From Protopterus annectens (lineage: Eukaryota > Chordata > Ceratodontiformes > Protopteridae), in contig NC_056727.1 of assembly GCF_019279795.1 (NCBI RefSeq), positions 1,204,704,722 to 1,204,768,721 on the forward strand: DNA of 64,000 bases. Reading direction: 5' to 3'. Made by a program: the position numbers and the translations under genes. This document shows, one piece after another, positions 9,566 through 20,608 of the stretch. The notes under the pieces were generated by a model. The model was not told the origin of the DNA. It did not search any database and saw only the letters and a program-made list of their open reading frames with translations. How positions within the stretch are numbered: position 1 is the first letter of the stretch; every line of letters begins with the position of its first letter.

Positions 9566-10593
9566 CCAGGCTTCCTTTGATCTCTAACCCCGTTAGAGAC
9601 ATTCTTGTAGCTTCCTTAAAATCCTCTACCAGGAGGATTTACACAAGCAAATGGAAACGATTCTCTTATTGGGCTAAAGCCAAAAATATTGATCCCTTCA
9701 CTGCTCCAGTTCAGGCAGTTTTGGATTTCTTAGCGGAGATTTTTCATGCAGGATCCTCTTCTTCCACAGTTAGAGTTCAATTGGCTGCTATCTCGAACTT
9801 TCATGTCGGGTTCGCAGACCACAATATTATGTCCCACAGGCTTTGTAGAGCCTTCTTAAAAGGAATTTTCCTCCTGAAACCTCCAGTCAGGAGTCCTCCC
9901 CCTCAATGGGATCTAAATTTAGTGCTGACATCCTTGATTCTTCCCCCCTTTGAGCCAGCTGTTTCTTGCTCCCTGAAATTTCTTTCATGGAAAACTTTAT
10001 TCCTAGTAGCTATTACATCTGCCAGGAGGGTGTCTGAACTTCATGCTCTATCGGTTCGACCCCCCTATTTGGTCTTTCACAAAGACAGAGTATCATTGAG
10101 AACTAATCCGACCTTTTTGCCTAAGGTCGCCTCTAAGACTAATTTGAATCAATCCATTGATCTCCCTGTATTTTTTCCAAACTATTCAAACAGATCGGAA
10201 CAAAAACTACATTATCTTGATGTCCATCGCCAACTCAGATATTATTTGGACAGAACTAAACAATTTAGGAAATCCGATCAACTCTTTGTTTCCTATGCTG
10301 ATAACAAGAAAGGCCATCCTGTCTCTAAAGTTACCTTATCGAGATGGCTTTCTTCTGTCATCTCTGAAATTTATCAGCTCAGGGGAAAACAGCTGTGCTC
10401 AAAACCCAAAGCACATTCAACTAGAAGCTTAGCTACTTCTACAGCCTTTCAAGCTAGACTTCCTTTAGACACTATTTGTGCAGCGGCCACTTGGGCTACT
10501 CCTCATACCTTTGTTTCCCATTACAAATTGGACTTGGCCTCCAGGGACAGAGCCAGTTTTGGCTTTACAGTCCTCAAGAGTCTGTTCCATTGA
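9142..10593 (+). CDS. DIRS tyrosine recombinase
   Basis: This enzyme replaces the DDE integrase of other retrotransposons and inserts a circular DNA copy by strand exchange. The open frame of 483 residues overlaps the RT-RNase H frame by about 420 bp; the overlapping part is Ser/Pro-rich and the recombinase proper starts near VRDILVASLKSSTRRIYTSK (about 9592). The catalytic residues can be seen: Arg in SARRVSEL (10024-10029), His and Arg in AHSTRS (10413-10424), Trp in ATWAT (10492-10494) and Tyr in SHYKLD (10522-10524). No stop or frameshift interrupts it, and it ends at 10593, just before the internal complementary region. It appears potentially functional. Confidence 0.9.
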   Translation: MVSQAIYSGRDFSGMGSPMLRSFCYSPKQQMPRLLLSLPSTRPSPQRRSDPGLAPGTSLCFSSISSDPSSYPESNRFESQNDSHCSLLASTNLVPVPPSSPFGAAVASGPSARSSDSPIRSVAPVYTFSQPHSMVAPLPSLARLPLISNPVRDILVASLKSSTRRIYTSKWKRFSYWAKAKNIDPFTAPVQAVLDFLAEIFHAGSSSSTVRVQLAAISNFHVGFADHNIMSHRLCRAFLKGIFLLKPPVRSPPPQWDLNLVLTSLILPPFEPAVSCSLKFLSWKTLFLVAITSARRVSELHALSVRPPYLVFHKDRVSLRTNPTFLPKVASKTNLNQSIDLPVFFPNYSNRSEQKLHYLDVHRQLRYYLDRTKQFRKSDQLFVSYADNKKGHPVSKVTLSRWLSSVISEIYQLRGKQLCSKPKAHSTRSLATSTAFQARLPLDTICAAATWATPHTFVSHYKLDLASRDRASFGFTVLKSLFH

Positions 10594-10625
10594 GCCACCC
10601 AGGATAGAGGTGCTAGGGACGCGGT

Positions 10626-10729
10626 CCCATCAAGCAAGAATGAAGGCGAGATTGACAACTTAACATTAAGAAGTTATGTACCTACCATAATGTTCCATGT
10701 TAGTTGTCTTCTCTCGCCTTCTTTCTTGC
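10626..10729 (+). repeat. DIRS internal complementary region
   Basis: Bases 10626-10667 are the reverse complement of the left end (5955-5996). Bases 10668-10729 are the reverse complement of the right end (11017-11078), with one visible mismatch. The join TTAACATT/AAGAAGTT fixes both element boundaries. Confidence 0.92.
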
Positions 10730-10891
10730 GACCCTCCCTCCTTCCCCCAGGCCTGGACAGACCTTTCTCTACAAGGCATCATTATGCTGAAAGACCATAC
10801 AGAGCTGGTCCTTCTTCCATCCTGCAGGTTTTTCTTCTGCTTTCTTCCTTGGGGAAGTGTTTATGCTTGGTGCTATTGCCCTTTTTGTCAT

Positions 10892-11078
10892 CAAACGAGA
10901 TCTGGGTACTTACCGCCTTGCATCATGGGATATGGGGCTGCCTCGAGCTGGTAAAAGTGACTCTCGAGCTTAGCAAGTGCCGAGTCGGAGCCGAGGATCG
11001 GCTCCGAACCCATCAAGCAAGAAAGAAGGCGAGAGAAGACAACTAACATGGAACGTTATGGTAGGTACATAACTTCTT
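10892..11078 (-). repeat. DIRS right inverted terminal repeat
   Basis: This is the inverse of the left repeat, extended at the outer edge by about 28 bp ending GTACATAACTTCTTA. PLE-2 sequence resumes directly at TATTCTTTAGAGG. Confidence 0.9.
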
Positions 11079-11549
11079 ATTCTTTAGAGGTTAAATCCAT
11101 ATATAAATAACATGCATAAGCTTCCAGTCAATGTGCTAATAGACATATCTTTAAAAAGGAGGTAATATAAACCTTCTGAACAATAAGAATTCTTTTAAAA
11201 ATGTAATATATGAGGCTTTAAAATTTAGGCCATCTGTTATAATAAATGAATTCAAAGTTTTTTATTTGATATAATAAAATTTATAACTATGCTGGAAAAA
11301 GTGAACTTTTCCTTCGCAAATACTATAAAGCAAATTTATTGCTAAAACCTTCACAATATCCTAAATAACAATAAAAGGTAAGTACAATAAAATTAATAAA
11401 AGGACTAACAAGTACCAATAACAGGTAAAAGGTGGAAATATATGTCTACACTCCCTGTGTTGCAACAATGTGTAAAGTGAGGGGAATGACCAAAGATGTT
11501 ATAAGCGTGCTTTTCTTAGCTCTAAAACACTCATGATGTTAATACTATC
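11079..11549 (-). repeat. PLE-2 left pseudo-LTR, second part
   Basis: This matches 15236-15710 with few differences and ends at TAATACTATC in both copies. It includes the last codons of the PLE coding region, as is usual for PLE pseudo-LTRs. Confidence 0.86.
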
Positions 11550-11992
11550 ATTCAAACCGGGAAACTTGTTAGAGTTCAGCTTCAATTGCCAGTATAATTC
11601 CCGGTACTCTAACCTTGTTTCCCAGTTACCCCCTCTAATATCTTGTGTTACTTGCTGTAATAGAAAAAAATTTACATTCATTTTTTTACATGTTAAGGAG
11701 TGCTTGTAAAAGGCATTACTTTCCTTCTGTTTAATCACGTCATTAACATGCTCATAAATCCTTCTCCTTAAATAACACTCAGGTTTTACATATCCCTAAA
11801 TATACTACCTCACTTTGTGCCACAATTGCAGTGTTTCTTGGAAATAAAATTAAATTTCCTAGAGGGAATGTTAATCCGTTCCTGGTTAATCATGGCATGG
11901 CATTGCTTGCACTTGCCACATGAATATGTGCCAAATTTCTTTTTATTTTTATCAATCTCTAAAGTCTGTTTAGTTTCAAAAATTTCCTTCAA
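11499..11992 (-). pseudogene. PLE-2 C-terminal region with GIY-YIG endonuclease remnant
   Basis: GIY-YIG endonucleases nick DNA to start PLE insertion. The piece at 11992-11810 has the Cys-pair module CGKCKQC upstream of the nuclease, as in PLE-1 (CGHCVNC). The piece at 11738-11499 keeps the end of the domain (ELYWQLKLN followed by PGLND, compare KKWIIKLGG and PGLNEYL in PLE-1). The GIY and YIG strands themselves are not readable, because the frame is broken around 11740-11810. It is a dead remnant. Confidence 0.65.
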
Positions 11993-12192
11993 GTTCTAAT
12001 TTCTTTTCCTAACAAAATGTGGTCACTCTGGAACAAAGATTCTTGTTTCTTCATGTAAACTAAGAATAGGCCAAAATTTGGATACGATACCCTCAATCTC
12101 TTCAGAATTCTTATTAAAAGTATAAATAAAACTGCTTTTACCATCCATTTTGTTCTCCTGATTATTCTGTATCAGGTTGGAAGAACCTGTTC

Positions 12193-13171
12193 CTAACAAT
12201 GGGGGTACCATATGTCCCTTTTTTGGGTAATCTCCTGCACCAGATCCTCAAACAGCTTGTCTGGATAACCTTTCTCTAAGAAAAAGCCTTTTAGCGTCTG
12301 CACTTCTTCAAGAAAATCTTTTAATGTGCTACACGTTCGAGAGGCCCGAATCAACTGTCCCTTGATAATACCCCTATTTTGGAAATATGGATGTCCACTA
12401 TTATAATGGAGGTATGAGTTAGAGAAAAAAACTTTTTCTGTATAGTTTGGATTGAAAACATTGATTATCATAATCTTTAACAATGGTTACATCCAAATAA
12501 TGTAATTCATTCTTGTCAATATTATGTGTAAATTTCAAAAATGGTGTAGTATTATTAATGTAGTACAAAAATTCAAAAAGGCTCTCATCACTGCCCCTCC
12601 AAAACATACAAATGTCACCCAAAAACCTTCTGTAATATAGAATGTCATGGTGCCACTTACTAGAAAAAACAAATTTCTTTTCCCAAAAATATAACACAAT
12701 ATTTGCATATAGGGAGGCACATGAGGCCCCCGTTGCCACACCTTTTCTCTGATGATAAAATTCACCATTGAAGTGAATGAAATTGTTCTCAAGGACAATT
12801 TACATAAGCTCTAATATAAGATTGATAGTTGTAGCAGTTTGAGCTACCTCTGTTGCCAAAATGTGGCCAAACCATTCCAATCCTGTTCCATGAGGAATAC
12901 TGGGAAAGAGATCCACCACATCCACTGTGACCATTAAAACTGAAGGATAAAATAAACTCTGGTCAATGTGTCTCAGAAAATCCCAAGGGTCCTTACAAAT
13001 GTGGTCTATAGAGACTACAAAAGGTTTTAAAATGGTGTCAATAAATTTAGCCAGAGGTTCTGTGACGCTAACTGATCCTGATACTATTGGTCTAAACTTG
13101 AGTGGTTCCAAAGTCTTATGTGTCTTTGGAATGCCAAAGATTTGTGCAATTTTTGGTTTGTCCACATACAA
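12193..13171 (-). pseudogene. PLE-2 reverse transcriptase core, broken
   Basis: Three overlapping frames carry the reverse transcriptase. The first (13171-12800) has IFGIPKTHK, FRPIVSGS, AKFIDTILKPF and VTVDVVDLFPSIPH, which match PLE reverse transcriptase motifs including the first catalytic aspartate. The second (12739-12419) has GASCASLYANI and YYRRFLGDICMFWRG, where the usual YVDD or YLDD reads FLGD, so one catalytic aspartate is lost. The third (12483-12193) carries the thumb-like part. Frame breaks near 12800 and 12480 confirm that it is inactive. Confidence 0.85.
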
Positions 13172-13279
13172 ATAGTTGTAAAGTTGTTCATTTGCAACAT
13201 TCTGTAAAATATGATCAAAAAGTTGGTAATTAATTTTGGCATAGGCAATATTTATTTCATTTCTGGATACTAGTTCATA

Positions 13280-13924
13280 TTAATCCATATCCTGTAACAT
13301 ATCATGTATGTGGGCCTCATAATCTGCTTCGTACATCAAGACTGTTCCACCCCCCTTGTCAGGTTTCATAACCCTGCACCCCTCCTGTCTTAAATGAATG
13401 ATTAACTCAACCTCATTGTCACTTAAATTGTTGGGGGTGTTAGTATGTTTTTGTTGTTCAATTCCCCTGATATCCCTTTCATCTAATTCTTCAAATACTT
13501 CCAGGATTGGGTGCATAGGTGGGTTAAAAGTACTTTTCCTTGTTAATTCATTAGTAGTACTCTTTTGTCCTTTGAAGAATATGTTCAAGTTCAGTTGCCT
13601 CATAAATAATTTTAAATCAATTAAAATGTCAGGTGTAAAGACAGGTTTAATTGGGACATATTGAAAACCTTTTAAAAATAGGTAAAAAAATTCTTGGGTA
13701 AGTTCCATGTCAGTAAAATTGTAAATTGTGAAGTTATTACTTCTATAAACAATCTGTTTTGCTTCCAATGCTGGTGTCTCAAAGACCAAAGGTACTACAG
13801 AGAAAAGACTTATTTGTGAGATTGGTTCCAATTGTTGCGTGGGTATCTCCGCCCCCTTCCCCCCTGGGTGGATACTGAAAATCCCGTGTGGATTGTTTTC
13901 TGCCCTTCTCCGCCATCCTTTCAC
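13280..13924 (-). pseudogene. PLE-2 reverse transcriptase N-terminal domain
   Basis: The protein keeps NFTDMELTQEFF and LKGFQYVPI, then VMKPDKGGGTVLM, which match the conserved N-terminal segment of PLE proteins (compare ITAADKGGAVVVQ in PLE-1). It overlaps the upstream frame by about 145 bp and ends at a stop just before the fingers region, so it is probably one gene split by frameshifts. It has no function on its own. Confidence 0.78.
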
Positions 13925-14888
13925 TTCGCCTTAGGGCTTCCGGGCCTAAATTCACTTGATTGTCCTGAATGTTACTTTCGTTTTCAAAAAATACATTTTC
14001 AACATTGTTTGAGTCCCAATTCCTAATGTAAGGTAAAGGGAAAGCTCTACCTTCTTGGTATTCAATTAAGTCCCGTTCTAACTTCCTAATTTTGCAGTTT
14101 AGAACTCTTACACAATGTTGGTCAACCTCTTCAAATGTTCTATCATATTCCCTTTCTGTACTTAAAAACCTATCATCACCCGTTAGCCTAGTGTTCAATA
14201 CATTTAATTCATTCAACAACTTATCTGCTTTCTTTTCATAGTCCATAATCATACAATTCAGCATTTCTAAGCCTGCTTTGTTAAATATCTCACATAATTG
14301 ATCATGCAACATTGAGCCCGACTGTACATCGTTCGGGAACTTAAAAAAACGTAAACCTTTACGTACACGTTGTACATGTAAACATTCCCTTAGATAGTCT
14401 ATTTCTAGTTGATTGTTTTTATACATGTACAGTTTATCTTTAAAGTCACTAAGTAGATGATCTATGTTTGTATCAAGGTCTTTATTCACTGTACCTGATT
14501 TGAAAAAGAAAGATTTAGTAGTCCATGCACCAAAATCAAAACTCCTCGTCTCAGGATTGCTCGAGTTAGTACTAGAAGTCTTGGTTCTAGATTGGGCCAT
14601 CTGTCCGTTTGAGCAAAGATTATTACCCGATCCATTCGTAGTCACATTATTAACAGAATTAGATGCCCCAGCAATAGCGCATCTCGTGGGTCTATCAACC
14701 AAAAGCATTTGGTTGCATGGAATCTCCCTGTCTGGGATAGTGTTGCATTCGTTGATAGTATTGGACAATTGTGTGAGCATACTCAGTATCTGGTTGAATT
14801 CACTACAAGTGACTGACGTCGTGTCTATGTCATCTCTCAGAAGTGTAGCCATTTCCACTAAACTGCCGGGTTCCGTTCCTTCTGCCAT
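13779..14888 (-). pseudogene. PLE-2 upstream coding domain
   Basis: I chose the ATG at 14888 (MAEGTEPGSL), because it lies 48 bp inside the right pseudo-LTR; the frame is open further upstream only through the pseudo-LTR. The protein of about 370 residues is Ser/Asn-rich at first, then contains predicted helical charged segments (DYLRECLHVQRVRKGLRF, KKADKLLNELNVLN and NCKIRKLERDL). Similar charged N-terminal extensions precede the reverse transcriptase in vertebrate PLEs. Its role is unknown. The frame passes out of register at about 13900, where the RT N-terminal frame takes over. Confidence 0.6.
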
Positions 14889-14935
14889 GGCAAAAGTAAT
14901 CCACAACTCGAAAAAATGCAGGTGAAATAAACCAA

Positions 14936-15710
14936 TAAAAAAACAGCCAAGCAAATCAGGACCCAAAAGCCAGCAGCAATGTAATTCCAAAAGGTAGTAC
15001 AAATTGTAGCGGTAGCCAAATAATTTTGAAATATTAGTAATCTTTATTAGAACAAGCCAATAAACCAAGCGCTTTCACCCGACAAATATCGGGCTTTTTC
15101 AAGGACAAATATGTGAGCACTGTTGTGCACATCTTTAAATAGTACAATTCATGTCACATGATCAAATTAATTAACCTTTAATTATATCCTACGTTCCCTA
15201 AAGAAACAATACACTAAAAAAATGAACTGTATATTAATTATTCTTTAGAGGTTAAATTCATATAGAAATAACATGCATAAGCTTCCAGTCAATGTGCTAA
15301 TAGACATATCTTTAAAAAGGAGGTAATATAAACCTTCTGAACAATAAGAATTCTTTTAAAAATGTAATATATGAGGCTTTAAAATTTAGGCCATCTGTTA
15401 TAATAAATGAATTCAAAGTTTTTTATTTGATATAATAAAATTTATAACTATGCTGGAAAAAGTGAACTTTTCCTTCGCAAATACTATAAAGCAAATTTAT
15501 TGCTAAAACCTTCACAACATCCTAAATAACAATAAAACGTAAGTACAATAAAATTAATAAAAGGACTAACAAGTACCAATAACAGGTAAAAGGTGGAAAT
15601 ATATGTCTAAACTCCTTGTGTTGCAACAATGTGTAAAGTGAGGGGAATGACCAAAGATGTTATAAGCGTGCTTTTCTTAGCTCTAAAACACTCATGATGT
15701 TAATACTATC
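14936..15710 (-). repeat. PLE-2 right pseudo-LTR (uninterrupted)
   Basis: This 775-bp copy matches the split left copy. At about 15230-15245 it reads ATATTAATTATTCTTTAG, the intact version of the DIRS insertion site. It contains the same CCCGA...TCGGG stem-loop at 15078-15093. Confidence 0.88.
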
Positions 15711-15722
15711 GTTCTTTTCTTA
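15711..15722. repeat. Right target-site duplication of PLE-2
   Basis: GTTCTTTTCTTA matches 5638-5649. Confidence 0.85.
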
Positions 15723-16974
15723 AAACTGACAGTATGGCTGTTCGCTTTGTGTGTAGGTAGCTGCTGGTCCCAAATGTATATGGACAGCTACTGCCAAACT
15801 ACTGGCAATTTTCACTGAAGGTTCAGCAGCTCCTTGTAGTGCCGTGCTACCCCCCCCCCCCACCATAAAACAAAACTATTATAGTGTGATTGTTTGAATT
15901 TCCTTTCTTCAAACTGCATTTGTTAAACATTTGCACAGATCCCCATCCAGATGAGCTCCTTCCCTCCTTAAGTTAGATACTTAGTCATTAGGTAAATGAC
16001 TGCATGTGCAAGCACTCATTTATGTACTCTCAGCAATCTAACACTCCCAACATTCCCCCATTCATAAAAAAAAAAACAACCAAACACTAATTCATCTATA
16101 GTCACATACAGTCCATCATCTTTTTATTGCTTCACTGTTTCATATATAGCTTGTTTCATATTTATAGCTTTGATATAACGATTTACAAAAACTAAATTTT
16201 GTAAATAAGATTATCCACTTTGTGTCCTCTTACAAGGATGTAGCAATATACAAAAATTGCCGCTTGGAAGTGAATATAAGTGTTGCAAAGGTGCATCAGT
16301 GTTTTGAGAACCCTGAAATAACTGTATCCATTTCTGAGGCTGTAATAATGCTACAAACCTCATATAAAAAAGATGCCTACAAAGCTGTACATTTATCCTA
16401 GTTTCTTTTTATGTAGAACAAAGCTGGCAAGTAAAGCTGTAGGTTTACTTTGATCCATTAGGGAGCTTGCAGACAAAGCTGTGGTAAACAGGACAGTATA
16501 CACGGCTGCAGTGCCAATCATACCCCTCACCTGTCTAGATTTTCACAGAATGCCCATATTTTTGCTTCATATTTGTGGTGTGTTCCTCATAAACTTTGCA
16601 GTTTCCTAGAAAATCACTGAGGAATGACGTCACTAAATAATGATATACATTTGAGTTTCAGACTTCATATCCTTCAGAAAAATGCATGCTAATGCAAATC
16701 CTGTTATTTATGCAACTTTCTAAGTTTAAGAGCAATATTTAAAATCTGTCCATATTCTGGGCCATCTCTAGAAAATTTGATAGAGAAGACTCCACAAAGA
16801 AAGATATTTGAGAAGCTGCTACAACATCTAGGATAGAAATTCAGACCACAGAAGTTAATTCTTGCCATTACATTCAAACCCTGGAATACAGTCCAAATAT
16901 TCAAAGTTCCCTAGAGATATTTTTGAACTATTTAATAATGTTTAATGTCCTAAGAGCTAATAAAAAAGTAATAC
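15723..16974. other. No gene seen
   Basis: Mixed AT-rich sequence with a C-run at about 15850-15862 and an A-run at about 16068. I recognise no repeat family or coding frame. Confidence 0.35.
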
Positions 16975-17136
16975 TGACTGCCAGAAATGAAAACCACACT
17001 GTTCATAGATTTACAGTCACAGATGTGAACTGAAGCTTTTCTCCCCGGGCCTCCACTAAAAATGGGCTCATTTCAGCCCAGTGGACTTTCCTGGTTAACA
17101 AAAGCAAATAAATAAATAAAATAAATAAATAAATAA
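16975..17136 (+). mobile_element. L2-type LINE 3' end fragment
   Basis: Bases 17040-17136 match the 3' end of the L2-like element at 60476-60570: CTTTTCTCCCC, GGCCTCCACT, AAATGGGCTC, then GGACTT and an AAAT-repeat tail. Only the 3' UTR is present, so it is a heavily 5'-truncated copy. The left limit is uncertain. Confidence 0.65.
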
Positions 17137-17799
17137 TATGAGCCACATATGTTATTGAATGCATCTACTTTCTAATGAAACCATAAAGGCATATCATTTC
17201 AGACTGGTAAATGTACCTTTGCTGTCTACTTATCAAGATATTGATAATGAGTGAACTTCAAGTCAGTCTCAACAAGCAAGCCAAAGTTGCCATGATATTT
17301 TCTACATATGTATCTCATTTATTGCATTTAGAAGAATGCCTTTATTCTGTATCTATATGATAAAATGAAACTTTCTACAAAAATCAGTTTTTCATTTAGT
17401 AATACAGACAGCAATGGCTGTTAAGTCACTCGCTTAATAGACAAAGAACAAACATACAGCCATACACTGGCACACATTTTCATACTTGCTTAGACCTGCC
17501 ATTTAATAAGAATGGCCCTTATCACAGGACTCTACAGTTACGGTACATTCAAGTATACTTTAGTCATGAGCAGTCAGTTATGACATCATTAGCAGTGTCA
17601 GTGGAGCAACAGTAGTACACTTGCCTTTGGTGTCAGTTCTATTCCCAAACCAAGTAGATACATTGCTGAATTAAAACTGTTAAAACTGTATTACTGCAAA
17701 AAGAAGCTCTGTTTATTTTAAAGTATAAAACTATGTCTCCTTGTGGGCTCAATGTTGAGTTCAATTGGAGAGTGCTGTGTAATTAATTGTTTAATTGCT
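17137..17799. other. No gene seen
   Basis: AT-rich sequence without a recognisable coding frame or repeat boundary. Confidence 0.35.
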
Positions 17800-18097
17800 T
17801 AATTGAGTTACTATTTTGCTATAAAGCATGAGTGCTTGTATACAATTTTATTCTCCTTGAAGGCTTTGGCGAGGGCGTCCAGCCGGCATTTTATTAAAAG
17901 AGTTTCTGGATACTGTGGTCGTTGTTTGCTGCTAGATACATTGCTGACACTGCAGTGCAGCATAAGGGGGGTGCTGCACTCCTGAGTATGTTCCCCTTTG
18001 GATGAGACATTAAACTGAGGTCCTGTCTGCTTGAGTTGGTGGTAGCACAGGTGGATGTAAAAGATCCCACAGCAGCTATCAAAAAGAGAAGGGTTCT

Positions 18098-18100
<3 letters not shown>
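17800..18100 (+). repeat. SINE-like or ancient interspersed repeat core
   Basis: The stretch GGATGAGACATTAAACTGAGG (18000-18020), then GTCCTGTCTGC, GGTGGATGTAAAAGATCCCA and a CA-rich end recalls a core sequence that I associate with widespread vertebrate SINE-like repeats. No polymerase III boxes are evident. I cannot name the family from sequence alone. It abuts the microsatellite at 18105. Confidence 0.45.
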
Positions 18101-18104
<4 letters not shown>

Positions 18105-18176
<72 letters not shown>

Positions 18177-18196
18177 CACACACACACACACACACA
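18105..18196. repeat. Compound microsatellite (TA)n-(CA)n
   Basis: About 66 bp of TA repeats are followed by about 20 bp of CA repeats. It creates spurious open frames rich in Ile-Tyr or His-Thr. Confidence 0.97.
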
Positions 18197-19489
18197 AGAA
18201 ATCCTATTTATAAAATATTTACACATTTACAAATGTACAAACAGATAGATATACAAATCTGCTTACAAATATTCATAATTTTCTTTACAATCATACTAAA
18301 TTTTCAACCCTATTAGCCCCTGACTCCTTTTTCCATACCCACCATCTGATTTTACTTAGCATTGCTGCTTAAATCCATTTACTATCAACCATGATTTCTT
18401 TTAGTCTTTTATTCCACATAACCCATGTGATGACATGAGGTAGTATCAGTTGTGCCAGAGGGAGTAGGGCAGTGCATGTGTAACATTTGCCAGCATAGCT
18501 AGCTGGAGTTTTGTAAAGAATTATATGCCATTTAAATATCAAACTGATTTGTACAGATGCTTGTCTTAAAATGTATTTGTAAAGTTGCTTGTGTTAAAAA
18601 TGAAACAACAGTGGGTCCTGCTGGACAGAAAAGAAATATACATTTGTATCAGACTGTATTGTTGTAACTGATGAAATCTATTGTTGTAACTAATGAAATG
18701 TTGAAACGTATGTATTTTGTATCATACATAAGATAGAAGAGGTCACTTAAGGTTAATCATTTGTGAAGTGAGGAGATGGAGCTAGGAACTAAACCTTCTA
18801 TTTAAGGGGTAAAATAAAACATTTCAGAGCTTTATTAGAAAGGCTCACCCAGACTCTGCTACACTTTGCTGTGAAGGAAAGGTTAGTTTGCTTTTTATTT
18901 GTTGCATTTTGTATTAGTTTATTGCCTTTTTATATTTTGAATACTATGATTTGTTTTCTTTACCTTGTGTTTTACTTTTATTCTGCTTTTAACTGCATAT
19001 TAAAACTTCAAAAGACACCACAGCTCTGTCTCTTGTGAGTCAGGCAGAAATACCACCCCCACCCCTCCACCCCCACAGCTACCCTGTCACTGTCATGTTC
19101 TTAAATACCACTGTCTTTCTAGTTGCCTGTCTCTTATATTAATTTGACCATATATCTCATTTCCTCTCTGCTTTCACTGGCTTGTGTGAGTAAGCACAAA
19201 AAGTATCATTTTGTGAAGTCACTCCCCTTCAACTATTTAAATGTATTGGCTATTCTACTGTATTCCATAGTACCAGAATACAAAAGTGATCACCCCCTTT
19301 CAATCTATCTTGCTATTTTAAAAATAGTGACTCTCCACTAAAACTTAATTTTTTAGACAGGTAAAACTTAAGTTACCTACTTTCACATCTAACTTCTCTA
19401 GTGCACACTGCAGTGTTTAGGATAAACCATGTTTTTTCATCTTACCTTTAAGCATCCCTGTGACTAGCACTTGCTCTAATACCTGCTGG
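18197..19489. other. No gene seen
   Basis: AT-rich sequence. A tandem duplication of a TATTGTTGTAACTGATGAAA-like unit occurs at about 18657-18700, and a related stretch appears at 34137-34156. No coding frame looks real. Confidence 0.35.
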
Positions 19490-19660
19490 AAAGCACTAGG
19501 AAGCCTTAAACCGATACAAGCACTCAACTCTCCTTATTAATAAGGAGAAATTAATCATAGGCACTAAACAGCCTATAATTGCAAAGTACCTTGCTAAGGT
19601 AAGAGAAAACAGCTCCTGTACTTTTCAAAAAAAAAGCACCAAACCAGGCATGCCCACCTG

Positions 19661-20550
19661 GTGAATCTGGGCATACTGGGGCAATGCAGCAATTGCATCA
19701 TGTACACAGACAACCCTCTCCTCCTACCACTCAACACTACAACCTGCGAGAGATGCACTTACATAGCCAAACTGGAAGCAAAGCTCTCTCCACCCAAGAT
19801 TGTGCTAGACAGTCAAGAGGAGAAGGTTAACACCCGCACTACACCTCAAGCAAAACATAGCCCTTCTAAACTCACACCACTAACACCCACACATAGCAAC
19901 ACTAAATCCACATATGCGGAGGCCCTTAACTGTAACCTGCCCAGGCAACAAAGACCTCCAAAGCTGAAACGCAAACAAACAATCACAACCAAAGTGTCAC
20001 ATAGCTCACAACACCAGTGTGCCACCCAGCAACAGCCCCTAAGGCAAGACAACGTACCTAACACTTTAGTCATAGGAGATTCTATAGTCAGGCACACTGA
20101 TGTCCCACTCACCAAGCTGAACAAGGAGAAAATTACAGTCAGCTGCCTGTCAGGTACCAGGATCCGCCACATAAGTCATGCACTCAAGTCACTCCACAAC
20201 AAGTACAAATATGACTCTGTCATTGTCCATTTTGGAGTGAATGACTTGAGATGTACCACCCTGGACTACATGAAAAGAGACATGGAAGAGCTCTCAGATC
20301 ATGTGGCCCAGGCAGGTATGACCCTAGCCCTGAGTAGCAGCCTGCCATTGCCCAGAATGTTACCACAATATAAGGACAAAATTATTGACTTCAACAATTG
20401 ACTAAGCTTCTGGTGTCATTCAAAGGGGATCCAGTATCTGTCTGCCTGGGATGACATGATCGACAGACCACAATGCTTTGCCAGAGATGGTCTGCACCTG
20501 TTGCCCCTGGGATTTAGGTTACTGGCTAATGCTCCTGCTGTGGAGTAATA
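19661..20550 (+). pseudogene. CR1 ORF1, copy B
   Basis: The readable product starts MNLGILGQCSNC; the natural start may lie a few codons upstream, since copy C has extra residues there. Paired CxxC motifs (CSNC and CERC) are followed by a basic, Pro/Thr-rich linker and the SGNH esterase domain: VIGDSIVRHT (the GDS serine block), HFGVNDLR (block III), and DGLHLLPLG (block V with the Asp-His pair) after a premature stop. The stop at 20402 replaces the tryptophan that follows FNN in copy A. All esterase blocks remain visible, but the protein would lack block V. Confidence 0.82.
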
Positions 20551-20608
20551 TTGTGACTTTTTTAGGCAAAGTTCAAAGGACAAAACCACCACCATAACAG
20601 GTACAAGC

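Larger units (their letters stand above)
5955..11078 (+). mobile_element. DIRS-type tyrosine-recombinase retrotransposon, structurally complete
   Basis: The element has inverted terminal repeats (5955-6113 and 10892-11078), an internal complementary region (10626-10729) and the order gag, RT-RNase H, tyrosine recombinase. The internal region equals the reverse complement of the left end joined to that of the right end, as in DIRS-1, where it is thought to help close a circular intermediate. It sits in the PLE-2 pseudo-LTR; the uninterrupted version at about 15236 shows that insertion made no evident target duplication, as expected for recombinase-mediated integration. RT-RNase H and recombinase frames are open with catalytic residues present, while gag has two frameshifts. 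It is one of the youngest elements here. Confidence 0.93.
5650..15710 (-). mobile_element. Penelope-like element PLE-2, split by a DIRS insertion
   Basis: The element runs on the minus strand and is about 4.94 kb without the DIRS copy at 5955-11078. It is bounded by direct copies of about 775 bp: 5650-5954 plus 11079-11549 on the left, and 14936-15710 on the right. These are pseudo-LTRs typical of PLEs. GTTCTTTTCTTA duplicates flank both ends. The coding region starts just inside the right pseudo-LTR (ATG at 14888) and ends inside the left one. It encodes an N-terminal domain, a PLE reverse transcriptase with PKTHK and RPIVSG motifs, and a GIY-YIG type tail. The catalytic FVDD-type motif reads FLGD, and frames are broken, so it is inactive. 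Confidence 0.88.

Noticed and set aside
17811..18248. Proteins rich in Ile-Tyr or His-Thr
   Set aside because: They are translations of the TA/CA microsatellite. The same applies to 56776-57033 (GT repeat) and 41397-41741.
18657..18735. A hammerhead at CTGATGAAATC and CTAATGAAATGTTGAAACG
   Set aside because: The core words are present, but I cannot pair stem I or stem II.
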